Below are positions 11,278 through 20,214 of a DNA stretch of 64,000 nucleotides, piece by piece (position 1 is the stretch's first letter; each line of letters opens with the position of its first letter). Source of the DNA: Cutibacterium sp. (GTDB taxonomy: Bacteria; Actinomycetota; Actinomycetes; Propionibacteriales; Propionibacteriaceae); contig NZ_JAUNEJ010000001.1 in NCBI RefSeq assembly GCF_030525615.1, positions 248,001 through 312,000 on the forward strand, in the 5' to 3' direction. The notes under the pieces were generated by a model, which saw nothing but the letters and a program-made list of their open reading frames with translations, did no database searches and was not told where the DNA came from. Position numbers and translations under genes: made by a program.

Positions 11278-11537
11278 TGATTTCGGCTCCCCTCATGACC
11301 TGGCCCGTGCTGACGATGTCCATCATCCTGTGCGTGTTGAGCGTCATCCTCACCCTCTTTGTCCTCCTTCACAAGAGCAAGGGCGGCGGTCTGTCTGACC
11401 TCTTCGGTGGAGGTGTGTCGACCTCGATGGGTGGCACCTCCGTGGCCGAGCGGAACTTGGACCGTCTGACGGTCGTCATCGGTCTGCTGTGGCTGGTCGC
11501 CATCGTTGTCTTGCTGGTGCTCTACAGCCATTCCTGA
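11277..11537 (+). CDS. secG: Preprotein translocase subunit SecG
   Basis: SecG is the small two-helix subunit of the SecYEG channel. The 86-residue protein has a first membrane helix (TMSIILCVLSVILTLFVLL), the family linker HKSKGGGLSDLFGGG, and a second C-terminal helix (VVIGLLWLVAIVVLLVLY). The GTG at 11277 is preferred because of the -10 hexamer 8 bases before it; ATG 11295 would give an 80-residue version. Placement after tpiA is common in actinobacteria. Confidence 0.93.
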   Translation: MISAPLMTWPVLTMSIILCVLSVILTLFVLLHKSKGGGLSDLFGGGVSTSMGGTSVAERNLDRLTVVIGLLWLVAIVVLLVLYSHS

Positions 11538-11649
11538 GCCGGAATCCAGCGGTCGTCTGCCGCACCGAGCATACGGGAGGCGTGGTCCTCTCAGCCCTTA
11601 GTAACGCTGCCCTCAAGCAGCTTTGTGACCCCTCGAGGAGAGTGAACGA

Positions 11650-12006
11650 ATGTCAGGTGGAAGCGCCATCCGTGGAAGTCGCGTCGGTGCTGGCCCCATG
11701 GGAGAGGCAGAGCGCGGCGAGGCTGCCCCTCGTGAGTACGTCACGTACTATTGCGCAAACCACCACGTAATCCGCCCCGCCTTTTCGATCGAGGCAGAGA
11801 TTCCCGACACCTGGGACTGCCCAAAGTGTGGACTGCCGGCCAACCGTGACAAGGCCCATCCGGCACCTCCACCGGAGTTCGTCCCATATAAGACCCATCT
11901 GGCCTATGTGAAGGAACGTCGCAGCGAGGCCGAGGCCGCTGCCATCCTCGCCGAGGCGTTGGAGAACCTGCGTCAGCGTCGCCGTGATGGTGAGGTCATC
12001 TATTGA
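11650..12006 (+). CDS. rbpA: RNA polymerase-binding protein RbpA
   Basis: RbpA is an actinobacterial transcription factor that binds the primary sigma factor and stabilises open complexes. The 118-residue protein shows the disordered N terminus (GSRVGAGPMGEAERG), the core domain with CANHHVIRPAFSIEAE and CPKCG, and the C-terminal sigma-interaction helix (KERRSEAEAAAILAEAL). The ATG at 11650 has GAGGAG at 11635-11640. The stop overlaps the TTG start of folC (TTGA). Confidence 0.95.
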   Translation: MSGGSAIRGSRVGAGPMGEAERGEAAPREYVTYYCANHHVIRPAFSIEAEIPDTWDCPKCGLPANRDKAHPAPPPEFVPYKTHLAYVKERRSEAEAAAILAEALENLRQRRRDGEVIY

Positions 12007-13457
12007 GCAGCCATGACCAGCTGGTAGCAGAGCTGACCGCTCGGTGGCCCGAGCACCGTATCGGTCCCGGCCTTGACCGGGAACGTGCGCTTCTCGACCT
12101 GCTGGGCAATCCTCAACAGGCCTGCCCCGTCATTCAGATCGCTGGCACCAACGGCAAAGGGTCGACGGCCATCATGATCGACTCACTGTTGCGCTCTGCC
12201 GGTCTGCGGGTGGGACGTTATTGTTCCCCGCACCTGGTTGACGTCACCGAGCGCATTTGTATCGATGGTCGCCCCATCAGTCATGAGCTGTTCGACGAGA
12301 CGTGGCGTCAGATCGAGCCGATGGTGGCCATGGTCGATGGTCAGCACATCGACGGGATACAGATGACCTTCTTCGAGGTCATGACAGGTATGGCTTTCGC
12401 AGCTTTCGCTGACGCCCCGGTTGACGTCGCTGTCGTTGAGGTCGGGTTGGGGGGACGCTGGGACGCCACCAATGTTGCTGACGCAACGGTTGCCGTCGTC
12501 ACCCCGGTTGCTATGGATCATATGCACATCCTGGGTAACACCATCGACAAGATCGCCGCCGAGAAAGCGGGAATTATCAAGCCTGGATGCACTCCTGTCA
12601 TCGCCGGTCAGGACCCGGAAGCCGCCCCCATTCTGCTGGCCCAGTGCACTGACGCCGGCGTCAAGCCGCTGCTAGAGGGCCCTGACTGGGGTCTTTTGGA
12701 CCGGCGCAGAGCTATCGGGGGTCAGGTGCTACGGCTGCAGACCGCGTCCGGCCCATTAGGGGAATTGTTCCTTCCGGTGTTCGGCGAACATATGGCCCAC
12801 AACGCTGCCCAAGCCGTCGCCGCTGCCGAGGCCCTGACCGGGGCACTCAAACCTGACATCATTGAGCAAGGATTGGCTGCTGTCGAGGCTCCGGCACGCC
12901 TTGAGGTGGTCAGACGTTCTCCGCTTGTCATCCTCGACACCTTCCACAACCCCCACGGGGCGAGGTCGGCGATGGCTGGGGTCCGCGAATCCTTCCAGAC
13001 TGAGCCGCTCATCGCGGTGGTGGCAGCAATGGCTGACAAAGATATCGATGGAGTGCTGGCGGAACTGGCAGAATCCGTCAGCTATGTCGTTGTCACCTCG
13101 ATGCCCGACCTTCCGCGAGCCTTGAGCGTCGATGATCTGGCAGAGAAAGCGTCAACTCATTGGGATAGTGACCACCTCACCCAGGCTGCCGACGTGCCCG
13201 AGGCCCTCGAAGAGGCCTTCCGCATTGCGGATGTCTGCGGGCCAGGGGCTGGCGTCCTGATTGCGGGGTCGGTCGTTCTCGCTGGTCGCGCCAGGGCCAT
13301 CTTGCGCCCCGACGGCACCATGCTTGACCCCCCACAAACCGCCATTGTCGAGACCCCGCACCTCACCGAGGAACAGATCGAGGCAATGGAGGGTCAGCGC
13401 CTTGCCCCGCTGCCCGAGGATGACCCCGATATGAATGACGACGACGGAGGTTGGTGA
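12003..13457 (+). CDS. folC: Bifunctional folylpolyglutamate/dihydrofolate synthase
   Basis: FolC adds glutamate to dihydropteroate and to folates. The 484-residue protein has the ligase P-loop IQIAGTNGKGSTAIMID, the folate-site CSPHLVDVTERI, VVEVGLGGRWDATN, and the C-terminal domain motif DTFHNPHGA. A TTG start at 12003 overlaps the rbpA stop, and upstream codons cannot extend the frame further in keeping with the family. The final 30 residues are acidic (PLPEDDPDMNDDDGG) and probably disordered. Confidence 0.93.
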   Translation: MSSHDQLVAELTARWPEHRIGPGLDRERALLDLLGNPQQACPVIQIAGTNGKGSTAIMIDSLLRSAGLRVGRYCSPHLVDVTERICIDGRPISHELFDETWRQIEPMVAMVDGQHIDGIQMTFFEVMTGMAFAAFADAPVDVAVVEVGLGGRWDATNVADATVAVVTPVAMDHMHILGNTIDKIAAEKAGIIKPGCTPVIAGQDPEAAPILLAQCTDAGVKPLLEGPDWGLLDRRRAIGGQVLRLQTASGPLGELFLPVFGEHMAHNAAQAVAAAEALTGALKPDIIEQGLAAVEAPARLEVVRRSPLVILDTFHNPHGARSAMAGVRESFQTEPLIAVVAAMADKDIDGVLAELAESVSYVVVTSMPDLPRALSVDDLAEKASTHWDSDHLTQAADVPEALEEAFRIADVCGPGAGVLIAGSVVLAGRARAILRPDGTMLDPPQTAIVETPHLTEEQIEAMEGQRLAPLPEDDPDMNDDDGGW

Positions 13458-13459
13458 CG

Positions 13460-13840
13460 ATGACTGCTCAGCCCGGAGGCGGGAGGGGTAACGCCCTCGG
13501 CCTGCCGTCAGGCAACCCGATGACCAAGGTTGTGGTGAGTTTCCTGGCCTTTGAAGTCATCGTCTTTGGATTGGCGATTCCGGGCATGATCCTGGTCTCA
13601 GGTATGAGCGTCGCTATGTCGGTCGTCTTGGGATGTATCGGGATGGCTGTCTCGATTGTCTGCGCAGTCGGTGTTCCCCGCACCTGGGGATACCTGCTGG
13701 CGTGGGTTCTTCAGGTTTTCGCAATCCTGCTGGGTCTTGCCACCCCGATGATGTACGTTGTCGGGATCATCTTCGCCGCAATCTGGGTGTCAATCATCGT
13801 GTTGGGCAGGCGTCTTGATGGAACCCCTGACGTGCGCTGA
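13460..13840 (+). CDS. DUF4233 small membrane protein
   Basis: A 126-residue protein with about four membrane helices, matching the DUF4233 proteins that follow folC in many actinobacteria. The ATG at 13460 has CGGAGG at 13445-13450; a GTG at 13454 overlapping the folC stop and a TTG at 13451 are alternative starts in frame. A short Gly-rich hydrophilic N terminus precedes the helices. Function is unknown; the constant position after folC is the only clue. Confidence 0.8.
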   Translation: MTAQPGGGRGNALGLPSGNPMTKVVVSFLAFEVIVFGLAIPGMILVSGMSVAMSVVLGCIGMAVSIVCAVGVPRTWGYLLAWVLQVFAILLGLATPMMYVVGIIFAAIWVSIIVLGRRLDGTPDVR

Positions 13841-13860
13841 GATCTCGGTCCGTACTGCGG

Positions 13861-13873
13861 TAGGTTGGGTCCA
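13861..13873 (+). promoter_or_regulatory. Probable leaderless promoter of ndk
   Basis: TAGGTT at 13861-13866 ends 7 bases before the ndk ATG; there is no SD. Confidence 0.45.
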
Positions 13874-14292
13874 TGACTGACACGGAACGTACCCTGGTCC
13901 TGCTCAAGCCGGACGCCGTCGAGCGTCATCTCATTGGTGAGATCATCCGCAGATACGAGGCCAAGGGGCTGATTGTGCGAGCGATGGAGCTGCGCACGAT
14001 TGATGTTGAGACTGCTTCCAAGCATTACGCCGAACACGTCGGACGTGATTATTACCCGCCGCTGGAGAAGTTCATCACCTCTGGGCCGCTGGTTGCGTTG
14101 GTGCTCGAAGGACGCAAGGCCATTCAGGTTGTTCGCACCATGAATGGCAAGACCGATTGCGCCGAGGCTGCCCCCGGTACCATTCGTGGCGACTACGGCA
14201 CTCTCACAAATCACAATCTGGTCCACGCATCTGATTGCCCGGAATCCGCTGAGCGCGAGATCGGCATTTGGTTCCCCGATCTGGTGGCTTGA
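13873..14292 (+). CDS. ndk: Nucleoside diphosphate kinase
   Basis: NDK balances nucleoside triphosphates through a phospho-histidine intermediate. The 139-residue protein starts with ERTLVLLKPDAVERHLIGE and ends with the active-site GTIRGDYG and NLVHASDCPESAEREI, where the histidine of VHAS is the phosphorylated residue. Length is standard. It follows the folC-DUF4233 pair as in other actinobacteria but appears to have its own promoter. Confidence 0.97.
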   Translation: MTDTERTLVLLKPDAVERHLIGEIIRRYEAKGLIVRAMELRTIDVETASKHYAEHVGRDYYPPLEKFITSGPLVALVLEGRKAIQVVRTMNGKTDCAEAAPGTIRGDYGTLTNHNLVHASDCPESAEREIGIWFPDLVA

Positions 14293-14316
14293 TTCCGTGA
14301 TCCAGCCCGGACCGTT

Positions 14317-14331
14317 TACCATGGCCGTTCG
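14317..14331 (+). promoter_or_regulatory. Probable leaderless promoter of the radical SAM gene
   Basis: TACCAT at 14317-14322 ends 9 bases before the GTG at 14331, without an SD. Confidence 0.4.
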
Positions 14332-16283
14332 TGAGCACCCAGGATCTCCTCGGTCGGATTGAACCGCTGCTGGCCCGAGTCAATAAGCCCATTCAATACG
14401 TGGGCGGAGAACACAACAGCGTCGTCAAGGATTGGGACGACGCTGACGTTCGCTGGGCGCTGATGTACCCCGACGCATACGAGGTTGGCCAACCCAATCA
14501 GGGAGTGGCGATCCTGTACGAGGTGCTCAATGAGCGCGACTGGATTCTTGCTGAGCGCACCTATTCGGTGTGGCCGGATATGGAGAAGCAGATGAGGGCC
14601 GCTGGGATTCCCCAGTTCACTCTCGATGGCCACCGGCCAGTTCGCGACTTCGATGTCATGTCGATTTCGTTGTCGACGGAGTTGGGCTACACCAATATGC
14701 TCAACGCCATTGACCTGGCTGGTATCCCCGTTCACCAGGCCGATCGCACGGACGATGACCCTATCGTCCTCATCGGTGGTCACGCTGCTTTCAATCCCGA
14801 GCCCATCGCTGACTTTATCGACGCCGCCGTCCTCGGCGATGGTGAGGAGGCCTGCTTAGAGATCTCCGAGATCATCCGAAGGTGGAAGCAGGAGGGCCGC
14901 CCCGGCGGACGTGAAGGGCTGCTTGTGCGGTTCGCCGAGGCTGGCGGGGTCTACGTGCCATCTTTCTATGACATCGAGTATCTCGATGACGGCACGATCG
15001 GTCGAGTCGCTCCCAACCGCCCGGAGGCACCTTTCACAGTCTCCAAGCACACCGTCATGAACCTCGATGAATGGCAGTACCCGAAGCACCCCATTGTCCC
15101 GGTCGCCGAGACCGTCCACGAACGTTACTCGGTAGAGATTTTTCGCGGCTGCACCCGTGGCTGCCGGTTCTGCCAGGCGGGCATGATTACTCGACCGGTT
15201 CGTGAGCGGTCCATCGACACCATCGCCCAGATGGTCAACGACGGTCTGGAGGCTACCGGGTTGCAGGAGGTCGGTCTGCTGAGCCTGTCAAGCGCGGACC
15301 ACTCCGAGATCTCCGAGATCGCCAAGGGCCTTGCGAACCGCTATGAAGGGACAAATGTGTCGTTGTCCCTGCCGAGTACCCGTGTTGACGCCTTCAATAT
15401 CGACCTGGCCAATGAGCTGAGCCGCAATGGTCGTCGTTCCGGTCTGACTTTCGCCCCCGAGGGCGGTTCGGAGCGAATGCGTCAGGTCATCAACAAGCAG
15501 GTCACCGAGGACGATCTCATTCGTACCGTCGCCACGGCATTTGGCCACGGGTGGCGTCAGGTCAAGCTGTACTTCATGTGCGGCTTGCCCACTGAGACCG
15601 ACGACGACGTGCTGGGAATCCATGAGATGGCCTCCCATGTGATCGAGGCTGGTCGGGCCGCCGCCGGACGCAAGGACATTCGTTGCACAGTGTCCATTGG
15701 GGGATTCGTTCCCAAGCCTCACACCCCTTTCCAGTGGGCCGCCCAGGCGTCTGCTGATGAGGTCGATCATCGGCTGTCGTTGTTGCGAGACTCCATTCGC
15801 GCAGACCGCCGGTTCGGTCGGTCTATCGGTATGCGCTACCACGACGGGCGCCCGGGCATTATCGAGGGGCTGCTTTCGCGTGGTGACCGTCGGGTTGGCA
15901 AGGTCATTGAGGCTGTCTGGCGCGACGGGGGGATTTTCGATGGGTGGAACGAGTACTTTTCTTACGACCGTTGGGTGGCTTGCTGTGAGCAGGAACTTGA
16001 ACCGCTTGGCGTTTCCCTGGACTGGTTCACCACCCGCGAGCGTGATTACGAGGAAGTGCTGCCTTGGGATCACCTTGATTCTGGTTTGGATCGTGACTGG
16101 TTGTGGGACGACTGGCAGGACGCCCTGGACGGGGTGGCCGTCGATGACTGCCGATGGAACCCCTGCTATGACTGCGGGGTGTGTCCGCAGATGGGCACCG
16201 AGATCCAGGTCGGTCCGTCGGGTCACTCGCTCATTCCGCTGACTCCGATCAAGCCGGATCTTGCCCCGACGAAGGAGGTCTGA
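14331..16283 (+). CDS. Radical SAM protein, TIGR03960 family
   Basis: A 650-residue radical SAM enzyme of the family paired with DUF2344 proteins. The N-terminal part has a cobalamin-binding-like segment (ALMYPDAYEVG, IVLIGGHAAFNPEP). The 4Fe-4S motif is RGCTRGCRFCQAG (CxxxCxxC), followed by the usual barrel with LTFAPEGGSERMRQVINK. A C-terminal cysteine cluster (CYDCGVCPQMG) is typical. The substrate is not established; linkage with RNase E/G, L21 and L27 suggests an RNA or ribosome role, but that is inference. DUF2344 follows after 2 bases. Confidence 0.9.
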   Translation: MSTQDLLGRIEPLLARVNKPIQYVGGEHNSVVKDWDDADVRWALMYPDAYEVGQPNQGVAILYEVLNERDWILAERTYSVWPDMEKQMRAAGIPQFTLDGHRPVRDFDVMSISLSTELGYTNMLNAIDLAGIPVHQADRTDDDPIVLIGGHAAFNPEPIADFIDAAVLGDGEEACLEISEIIRRWKQEGRPGGREGLLVRFAEAGGVYVPSFYDIEYLDDGTIGRVAPNRPEAPFTVSKHTVMNLDEWQYPKHPIVPVAETVHERYSVEIFRGCTRGCRFCQAGMITRPVRERSIDTIAQMVNDGLEATGLQEVGLLSLSSADHSEISEIAKGLANRYEGTNVSLSLPSTRVDAFNIDLANELSRNGRRSGLTFAPEGGSERMRQVINKQVTEDDLIRTVATAFGHGWRQVKLYFMCGLPTETDDDVLGIHEMASHVIEAGRAAAGRKDIRCTVSIGGFVPKPHTPFQWAAQASADEVDHRLSLLRDSIRADRRFGRSIGMRYHDGRPGIIEGLLSRGDRRVGKVIEAVWRDGGIFDGWNEYFSYDRWVACCEQELEPLGVSLDWFTTRERDYEEVLPWDHLDSGLDRDWLWDDWQDALDGVAVDDCRWNPCYDCGVCPQMGTEIQVGPSGHSLIPLTPIKPDLAPTKEV

Positions 16284-16285
16284 CA

Positions 16286-17020
16286 ATGGCCAAGCGCGCT
16301 CAGAAGCAGCCCGAACAGCAGGCTCCGCCGAAACAGCGGTTGCGGATGCGTTACGCCAAACGCGGTACCGCCCGGTTCACCTCTCACCGCGACTTCGCTC
16401 GTGCTTTCGAGAGAGCCCTCAATCGTGCTCATGTCCCCATGGCGTATTCGTCAGGATTCAGTCCGCACCCGCGTATTTCTTATGCGAATGCCTCAGCCAC
16501 CGGTGCGGCCTCGGAAGCTGAGTACCTCGAGGTGGCCCTGGCCGAGGTATGCGACCCGGACAAGGTGCGGATCGTATTGGGTGAGCAAATGCCACCCGGT
16601 ATGGAGATCTTGGAGGTCGTCGAGTCTGATCGCATCCCTTTCCCCCAACTGCTGACGGCGTCGGCCTGGCTTATCGAACCCGCTCATGAGGTGGCAGGGC
16701 TGGCTGAGGCAGTGCGTGCTGTCATGGCTGCCGATACGGTCGACGTGGAGCGGATGACCAAATCCGGTATGCGTACCTTTGACGTTCGGGCGGCCCTGAT
16801 TGGGTTAGACGTCTCAGACGGGAATATGCGCCTCATGCTGCGCCACGTCACTCCATTGGTGCGTCCTGACGACGTGCTGCGTGCCTTGGGTCAGACGTGT
16901 CCAGGCCTCGACGCGGCCCGGGTGACGCGGCTTGCCCAGGGGCGCTGTGATGAGGACGCCAGCGGGGTATCGACGCCGCTGGCTGACCCGTTCACCGGGG
17001 CTGCTGTGAGGGTGTGGTGA
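16286..17020 (+). CDS. DUF2344 / TIGR03936 family protein
   Basis: A 244-residue protein beginning with a basic N terminus and the conserved RMRYAKRGTARFTSHRDFARAFERAL, then GFSPHPRISYA, matching the TIGR03936 radical-SAM-linked family. In some bacteria this domain is fused to the partner encoded just upstream, so the two very likely act together. Start ATG 16286 follows AAGGAGG at 16272-16278, 7 bases upstream. No catalytic residues are known to me for this family. Confidence 0.88.
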   Translation: MAKRAQKQPEQQAPPKQRLRMRYAKRGTARFTSHRDFARAFERALNRAHVPMAYSSGFSPHPRISYANASATGAASEAEYLEVALAEVCDPDKVRIVLGEQMPPGMEILEVVESDRIPFPQLLTASAWLIEPAHEVAGLAEAVRAVMAADTVDVERMTKSGMRTFDVRAALIGLDVSDGNMRLMLRHVTPLVRPDDVLRALGQTCPGLDAARVTRLAQGRCDEDASGVSTPLADPFTGAAVRVW

Positions 17021-17290
17021 CGCCTGCGTCGCTGTGCGGTTTCTGGCATCGGTTCCGGTGACGTGACATACTGGGGCCTAGGTGAACGGGGTGCCACCCC
17101 ACTCGACGGTTCATACCGCGACGCCGAGAGGCGACCGCGGGGGACTCGAGGGTTCACCGCAAGCTTTGGCCCATGCCGGGAGATGACGTCGCCATTACAG
17201 GGCGAGACGGTTTACACGTGTGCGGAAAGGATTTCCGCAGGTTCGTACCCGGGTGGGCACGGACCGTGCCGAAAGGCTAAGGAGAGCACA
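17021..17290 (+). promoter_or_regulatory. Long structured 5' leader of RNase E/G
   Basis: A 270-base gap ahead of the RNase gene. A CATACT hexamer at 17065-17070 could start a leader of over 200 bases. Within it are a perfect 8-bp hairpin with a GGA loop at 17221-17239, a second inverted repeat at 17256-17270 just before the SD, and GGGGTG/CACCCC at 17089-17101. Such a leader is compatible with RNase autoregulation, as known for E. coli rne, but this is inferred. Confidence 0.4.
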
Positions 17291-20056
17291 GTGCTCGACG
17301 AGACTAACAACACCACATCGGATTCCGACGAGAATTCCACCGTTGAGATTTCCGCTTCTCGACACCATCGGGCCGTTTCCCGTCCGGCCGGGGCTCCTGC
17401 CCAGGTTGAGATGAGCAGCGCCCCGGTGACGATTACCGCCGCTGGTACCGGTAGTTCTGTTATTACCTCTGATACTGAGGTATCAGATCTTCCGCGCCCC
17501 CCAATGGGACGCCGTCGCAAGGCGGCCAAGGCCGAGACTTCCACGGGCGAGAAAACCCAGGTACAGCGGAAGGCTGGCAACTCTGTCGAGGCACAGACTA
17601 AGGACGCGACTTCTGAGGTGGCGACGACCTCCCAGACCGAGAAGCCGCGTCGCACTCGGACTCGTCGCGGTTCTGCTACGAAGTCCACCCGAACTAGGAA
17701 AGCTCGTTCGACCAGCGAGGATGAGACGTTGGTGGAGTCTGCGTCGAACGACACTGCCGAATCCACCACCGACCGTAAGACTCGCCGTGGCGCATCCGAG
17801 ACTGCCCCATCTGTTGCGGCTGGGCGTGGAACCACCCAACATCGCCGTGCCACCCGTCGTTCTCGGACTGTTACCAAGTCTGAGGGCGCTGGTGGGGACG
17901 CGGCGTCGAGCAAGGTCGTCAACGATGACAACAGCAGCAAGGACAAAGGATCGGATGGCGATCCCATCGACGCTGCCTTGGCCAAGGCTAAAGCTCGGAC
18001 TCGCAGCCGCAAGGTTGAGGGCACTCTGGCAAATCCGTTCGGATTTAAAGACGGTGAGGAGCGTTCTGCCAGTGACATCCTCGACTCTCTGGCTGCCGAG
18101 ATCGGCGGGGGAGAGGCTGCGATGCCGAAGAAGCGTCGTCGTCGCGCCACTCGTCCTTCCGAAGCTGGAAAACACGCCGAGAAAACTGAGGAAACCCCTC
18201 AGACCGAGCCGGAGAAGGACCGCAAGGACTCCGGTAAGGGGTCCGATGATGACACCACGGAGCCGGTCGAGGAGAAGCTGACCGCCGAGGACAACTCTTC
18301 CGAAGAGGACGGTCAGAACCGTCGTCGCCGTCGCCGTGGTGGACGTCGTCGTCGCAGCAGCGAGGACCATGAGGACACCTCGGTGGAGGATGAGTCGGGG
18401 GACAACACCGACAATGGTTCGGAGTCCAGCAATGGTTCGGAGTCCAACAACTCCGACACCACTCACCGTCGCCGTCGTCGCCGCCGCCGTCGTGGCGAGG
18501 ACATCAGTGGTTCTGACGACGATCCCAGCGAGGTGGTCATCAAGGTTCGCGAGCCACGCTCACATCAGTCGGTGACTGACGAGGTCACCGGTATCGAGGG
18601 TTCTACCCGGGTGGAAGCCAAGAGGCAGCGACGTCGTGAGGGGCGTGCCGCCGGTCGTCGCCGCAGCGCTGTCATCACTGACGCAGAGTTCTTGGCCCGT
18701 CGTGAGTCGGTGAATCGTAAGATGGTCGTCCGCCAGTCCGACGATTACTCCCAGTTGGCAGTGCTGGAGGACGGGGTCCTGGTCGAACACTATGTTGACC
18801 GCGCCTCGGCGGCTTCCTCCATCGGCAACATTTACCTGGGCAAGGTCCAGAATGTCTTGCCTTCGATGGAGGCTGCCTTCGTCGACATCGGCCGTGGCCG
18901 TAACGCTGTTCTGTACGCCGGCGAGGTCGACTGGGCCAAGTACGGTAAAGAGGGCGAGGACAAGCGCATTGAACACGCGTTGAAGTCCGGAGACCAAGTT
19001 TTGGTGCAGGTCACGAAGGACCCAGTGGGTGCCAAGGGTGCTCGCCTGACCAGCCACATTTCGCTGCCCGGACGCTTCGTCGTGTATTCACCGGGCGGCC
19101 ACCTTTCGGGCATTTCCCGCAAGCTCGCTGACTCTGAGCGCAAGCGTCTCAAGAAGATCGTCGAAAACAACATCCCCACGGATGCCTCTGTCATCGTGCG
19201 CACTGCCGCAGAAGGGGCCACCGAGGAGGATTTGGTCCGTGACATCAACCGTCTCAAGGCTCAGTGGGAGGTTATCGAGCGCAAGGTCAGCACCAGCCGG
19301 GCTCCGCTCATGTTGTACTCCGAGCCAGATCTGACGGTGCGTATTATCCGTGACCTGTTCACTGCTGATTTTTCCGAGCTGGTGATCGCCGGCAATGGCG
19401 GTCCGGATGACGCCTACGACACCATCAAGGCCTATGTTGACCACGTTGCCCCGGAAATGGCCTCGCGGCTAACTCATTGGGAGGACGCTGACAAGGACCC
19501 CTTCGCTGAGTATCGGATTGACGAGCAGATAGCGAAAGCTCTGGAGCGTAAGGTTTACCTGCCTTCGGGTGGGTCCCTGGTTATCGACCGCACTGAGGCC
19601 ATGACTGTCATCGACGTCAACACCGGTAAGTTCACTGGGTCTGCTGGCAACCTCGAGGCCACTGTCACCGCCAACAACTTGGAGGCGGCTGAGGAGATCG
19701 TCCGTCAGCTGCGCCTGCGTGACATTGGCGGGATTATCGTCATCGATTTCATTGACATGGTGTTGCCGACGAACCGTGAGCTGTTAGTGCGTCGTCTCAC
19801 TGAGTGCTTGGGCCGGGATCGCACCCGCCATCAGGTCGCCGAGGTGACGTCGCTGGGTTTGGTCCAGATGACCCGTAAGAAGATTGGCACCGGCCTGGCT
19901 GAGGCCTTCACCGAGGAGTGCGAGGCCTGTGGTGGTCGTGGCTACCACCGCTTTGACAAGCCGGTGGATTCCCAGGCTCCGGCTGATGGCGGCGAGCGTT
20001 CCAAGGGTCGGGGGCGCGGTCGCAGAAGCTCCTCAAGTAAGTCCCATTCCAAGTGA
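17291..20056 (+). CDS. rne: Ribonuclease E/G family endoribonuclease
   Basis: Single-strand-specific endoribonuclease acting in rRNA and mRNA processing. The 921-residue protein has a long N-terminal region of about 460 residues that is low-complexity, first Ser/Thr/Glu-rich and then with uninterrupted arginine runs separated by acidic patches, as in mycobacterial and streptomycete RNase E. The catalytic part then follows: S1 domain (SSIGNIYLGKVQNVLPSMEA), DNase I-like domain with VIDVNTGKFTGS and IIVIDFIDM carrying the metal-binding aspartates, and the zinc link CEACGGRGY. The GTG at 17291 has AAGGAG at 17279-17284; in-frame codons upstream fall in the structured leader. The C-terminal tail after the zinc link is basic. 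rplU-rpmA follow, a conserved arrangement. Confidence 0.94.
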   Translation: MLDETNNTTSDSDENSTVEISASRHHRAVSRPAGAPAQVEMSSAPVTITAAGTGSSVITSDTEVSDLPRPPMGRRRKAAKAETSTGEKTQVQRKAGNSVEAQTKDATSEVATTSQTEKPRRTRTRRGSATKSTRTRKARSTSEDETLVESASNDTAESTTDRKTRRGASETAPSVAAGRGTTQHRRATRRSRTVTKSEGAGGDAASSKVVNDDNSSKDKGSDGDPIDAALAKAKARTRSRKVEGTLANPFGFKDGEERSASDILDSLAAEIGGGEAAMPKKRRRRATRPSEAGKHAEKTEETPQTEPEKDRKDSGKGSDDDTTEPVEEKLTAEDNSSEEDGQNRRRRRRGGRRRRSSEDHEDTSVEDESGDNTDNGSESSNGSESNNSDTTHRRRRRRRRRGEDISGSDDDPSEVVIKVREPRSHQSVTDEVTGIEGSTRVEAKRQRRREGRAAGRRRSAVITDAEFLARRESVNRKMVVRQSDDYSQLAVLEDGVLVEHYVDRASAASSIGNIYLGKVQNVLPSMEAAFVDIGRGRNAVLYAGEVDWAKYGKEGEDKRIEHALKSGDQVLVQVTKDPVGAKGARLTSHISLPGRFVVYSPGGHLSGISRKLADSERKRLKKIVENNIPTDASVIVRTAAEGATEEDLVRDINRLKAQWEVIERKVSTSRAPLMLYSEPDLTVRIIRDLFTADFSELVIAGNGGPDDAYDTIKAYVDHVAPEMASRLTHWEDADKDPFAEYRIDEQIAKALERKVYLPSGGSLVIDRTEAMTVIDVNTGKFTGSAGNLEATVTANNLEAAEEIVRQLRLRDIGGIIVIDFIDMVLPTNRELLVRRLTECLGRDRTRHQVAEVTSLGLVQMTRKKIGTGLAEAFTEECEACGGRGYHRFDKPVDSQAPADGGERSKGRGRGRRSSSSKSHSK

Positions 20057-20074
20057 GGACAGGCCCATATGAAG

Positions 20075-20105
20075 GTGGTGGATGGTCGTTTTGACCGTCC
20101 ACCAC
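20075..20105 (+). terminator. Hairpin after rne, overlapping the rplU promoter
   Basis: A 13-bp stem with one G-U pair (20075-20087 with 20093-20105, loop GTTTT). No T-run follows. The right arm contains the -35 element of the rplU promoter. Confidence 0.55.
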
Positions 20106-20119
20106 GGCAAATGTAAAAT
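20091..20119 (+). promoter_or_regulatory. Promoter of rplU-rpmA
   Basis: TTGACC at 20091-20096, a 17-base spacer, and TAAAAT at 20114-20119: the best sigma-70 type promoter in the window. It predicts a leader of about 88 bases ahead of rplU. Confidence 0.75.
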
Positions 20120-20130
20120 AGGCAGCCGGT

Positions 20131-20182
20131 CCGACGTGAGTCGTCGGTCAGGTTTGCCCGGGGCCGATGGTTCCGGCCCCGG
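20131..20182 (+). promoter_or_regulatory. Structured leader of rplU
   Basis: Two hairpins fill the predicted leader: CCGACG/CGTCGG starting at 20131, and a perfect 9-bp stem 20158-20166 with 20174-20182. Ribosomal protein leaders often bind their own product; whether this one does is unknown. Confidence 0.4.
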
Positions 20183-20214
20183 AAAAGTACGACAAGAACG
20201 AGAGTAGGTCAGGC

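Noticed and set aside
17063..17290. In-frame 76-codon N-terminal extension of RNase E/G
   Set aside because: It runs through hairpins; the GTG at 17291 has a good SD, and the extension has no family match.
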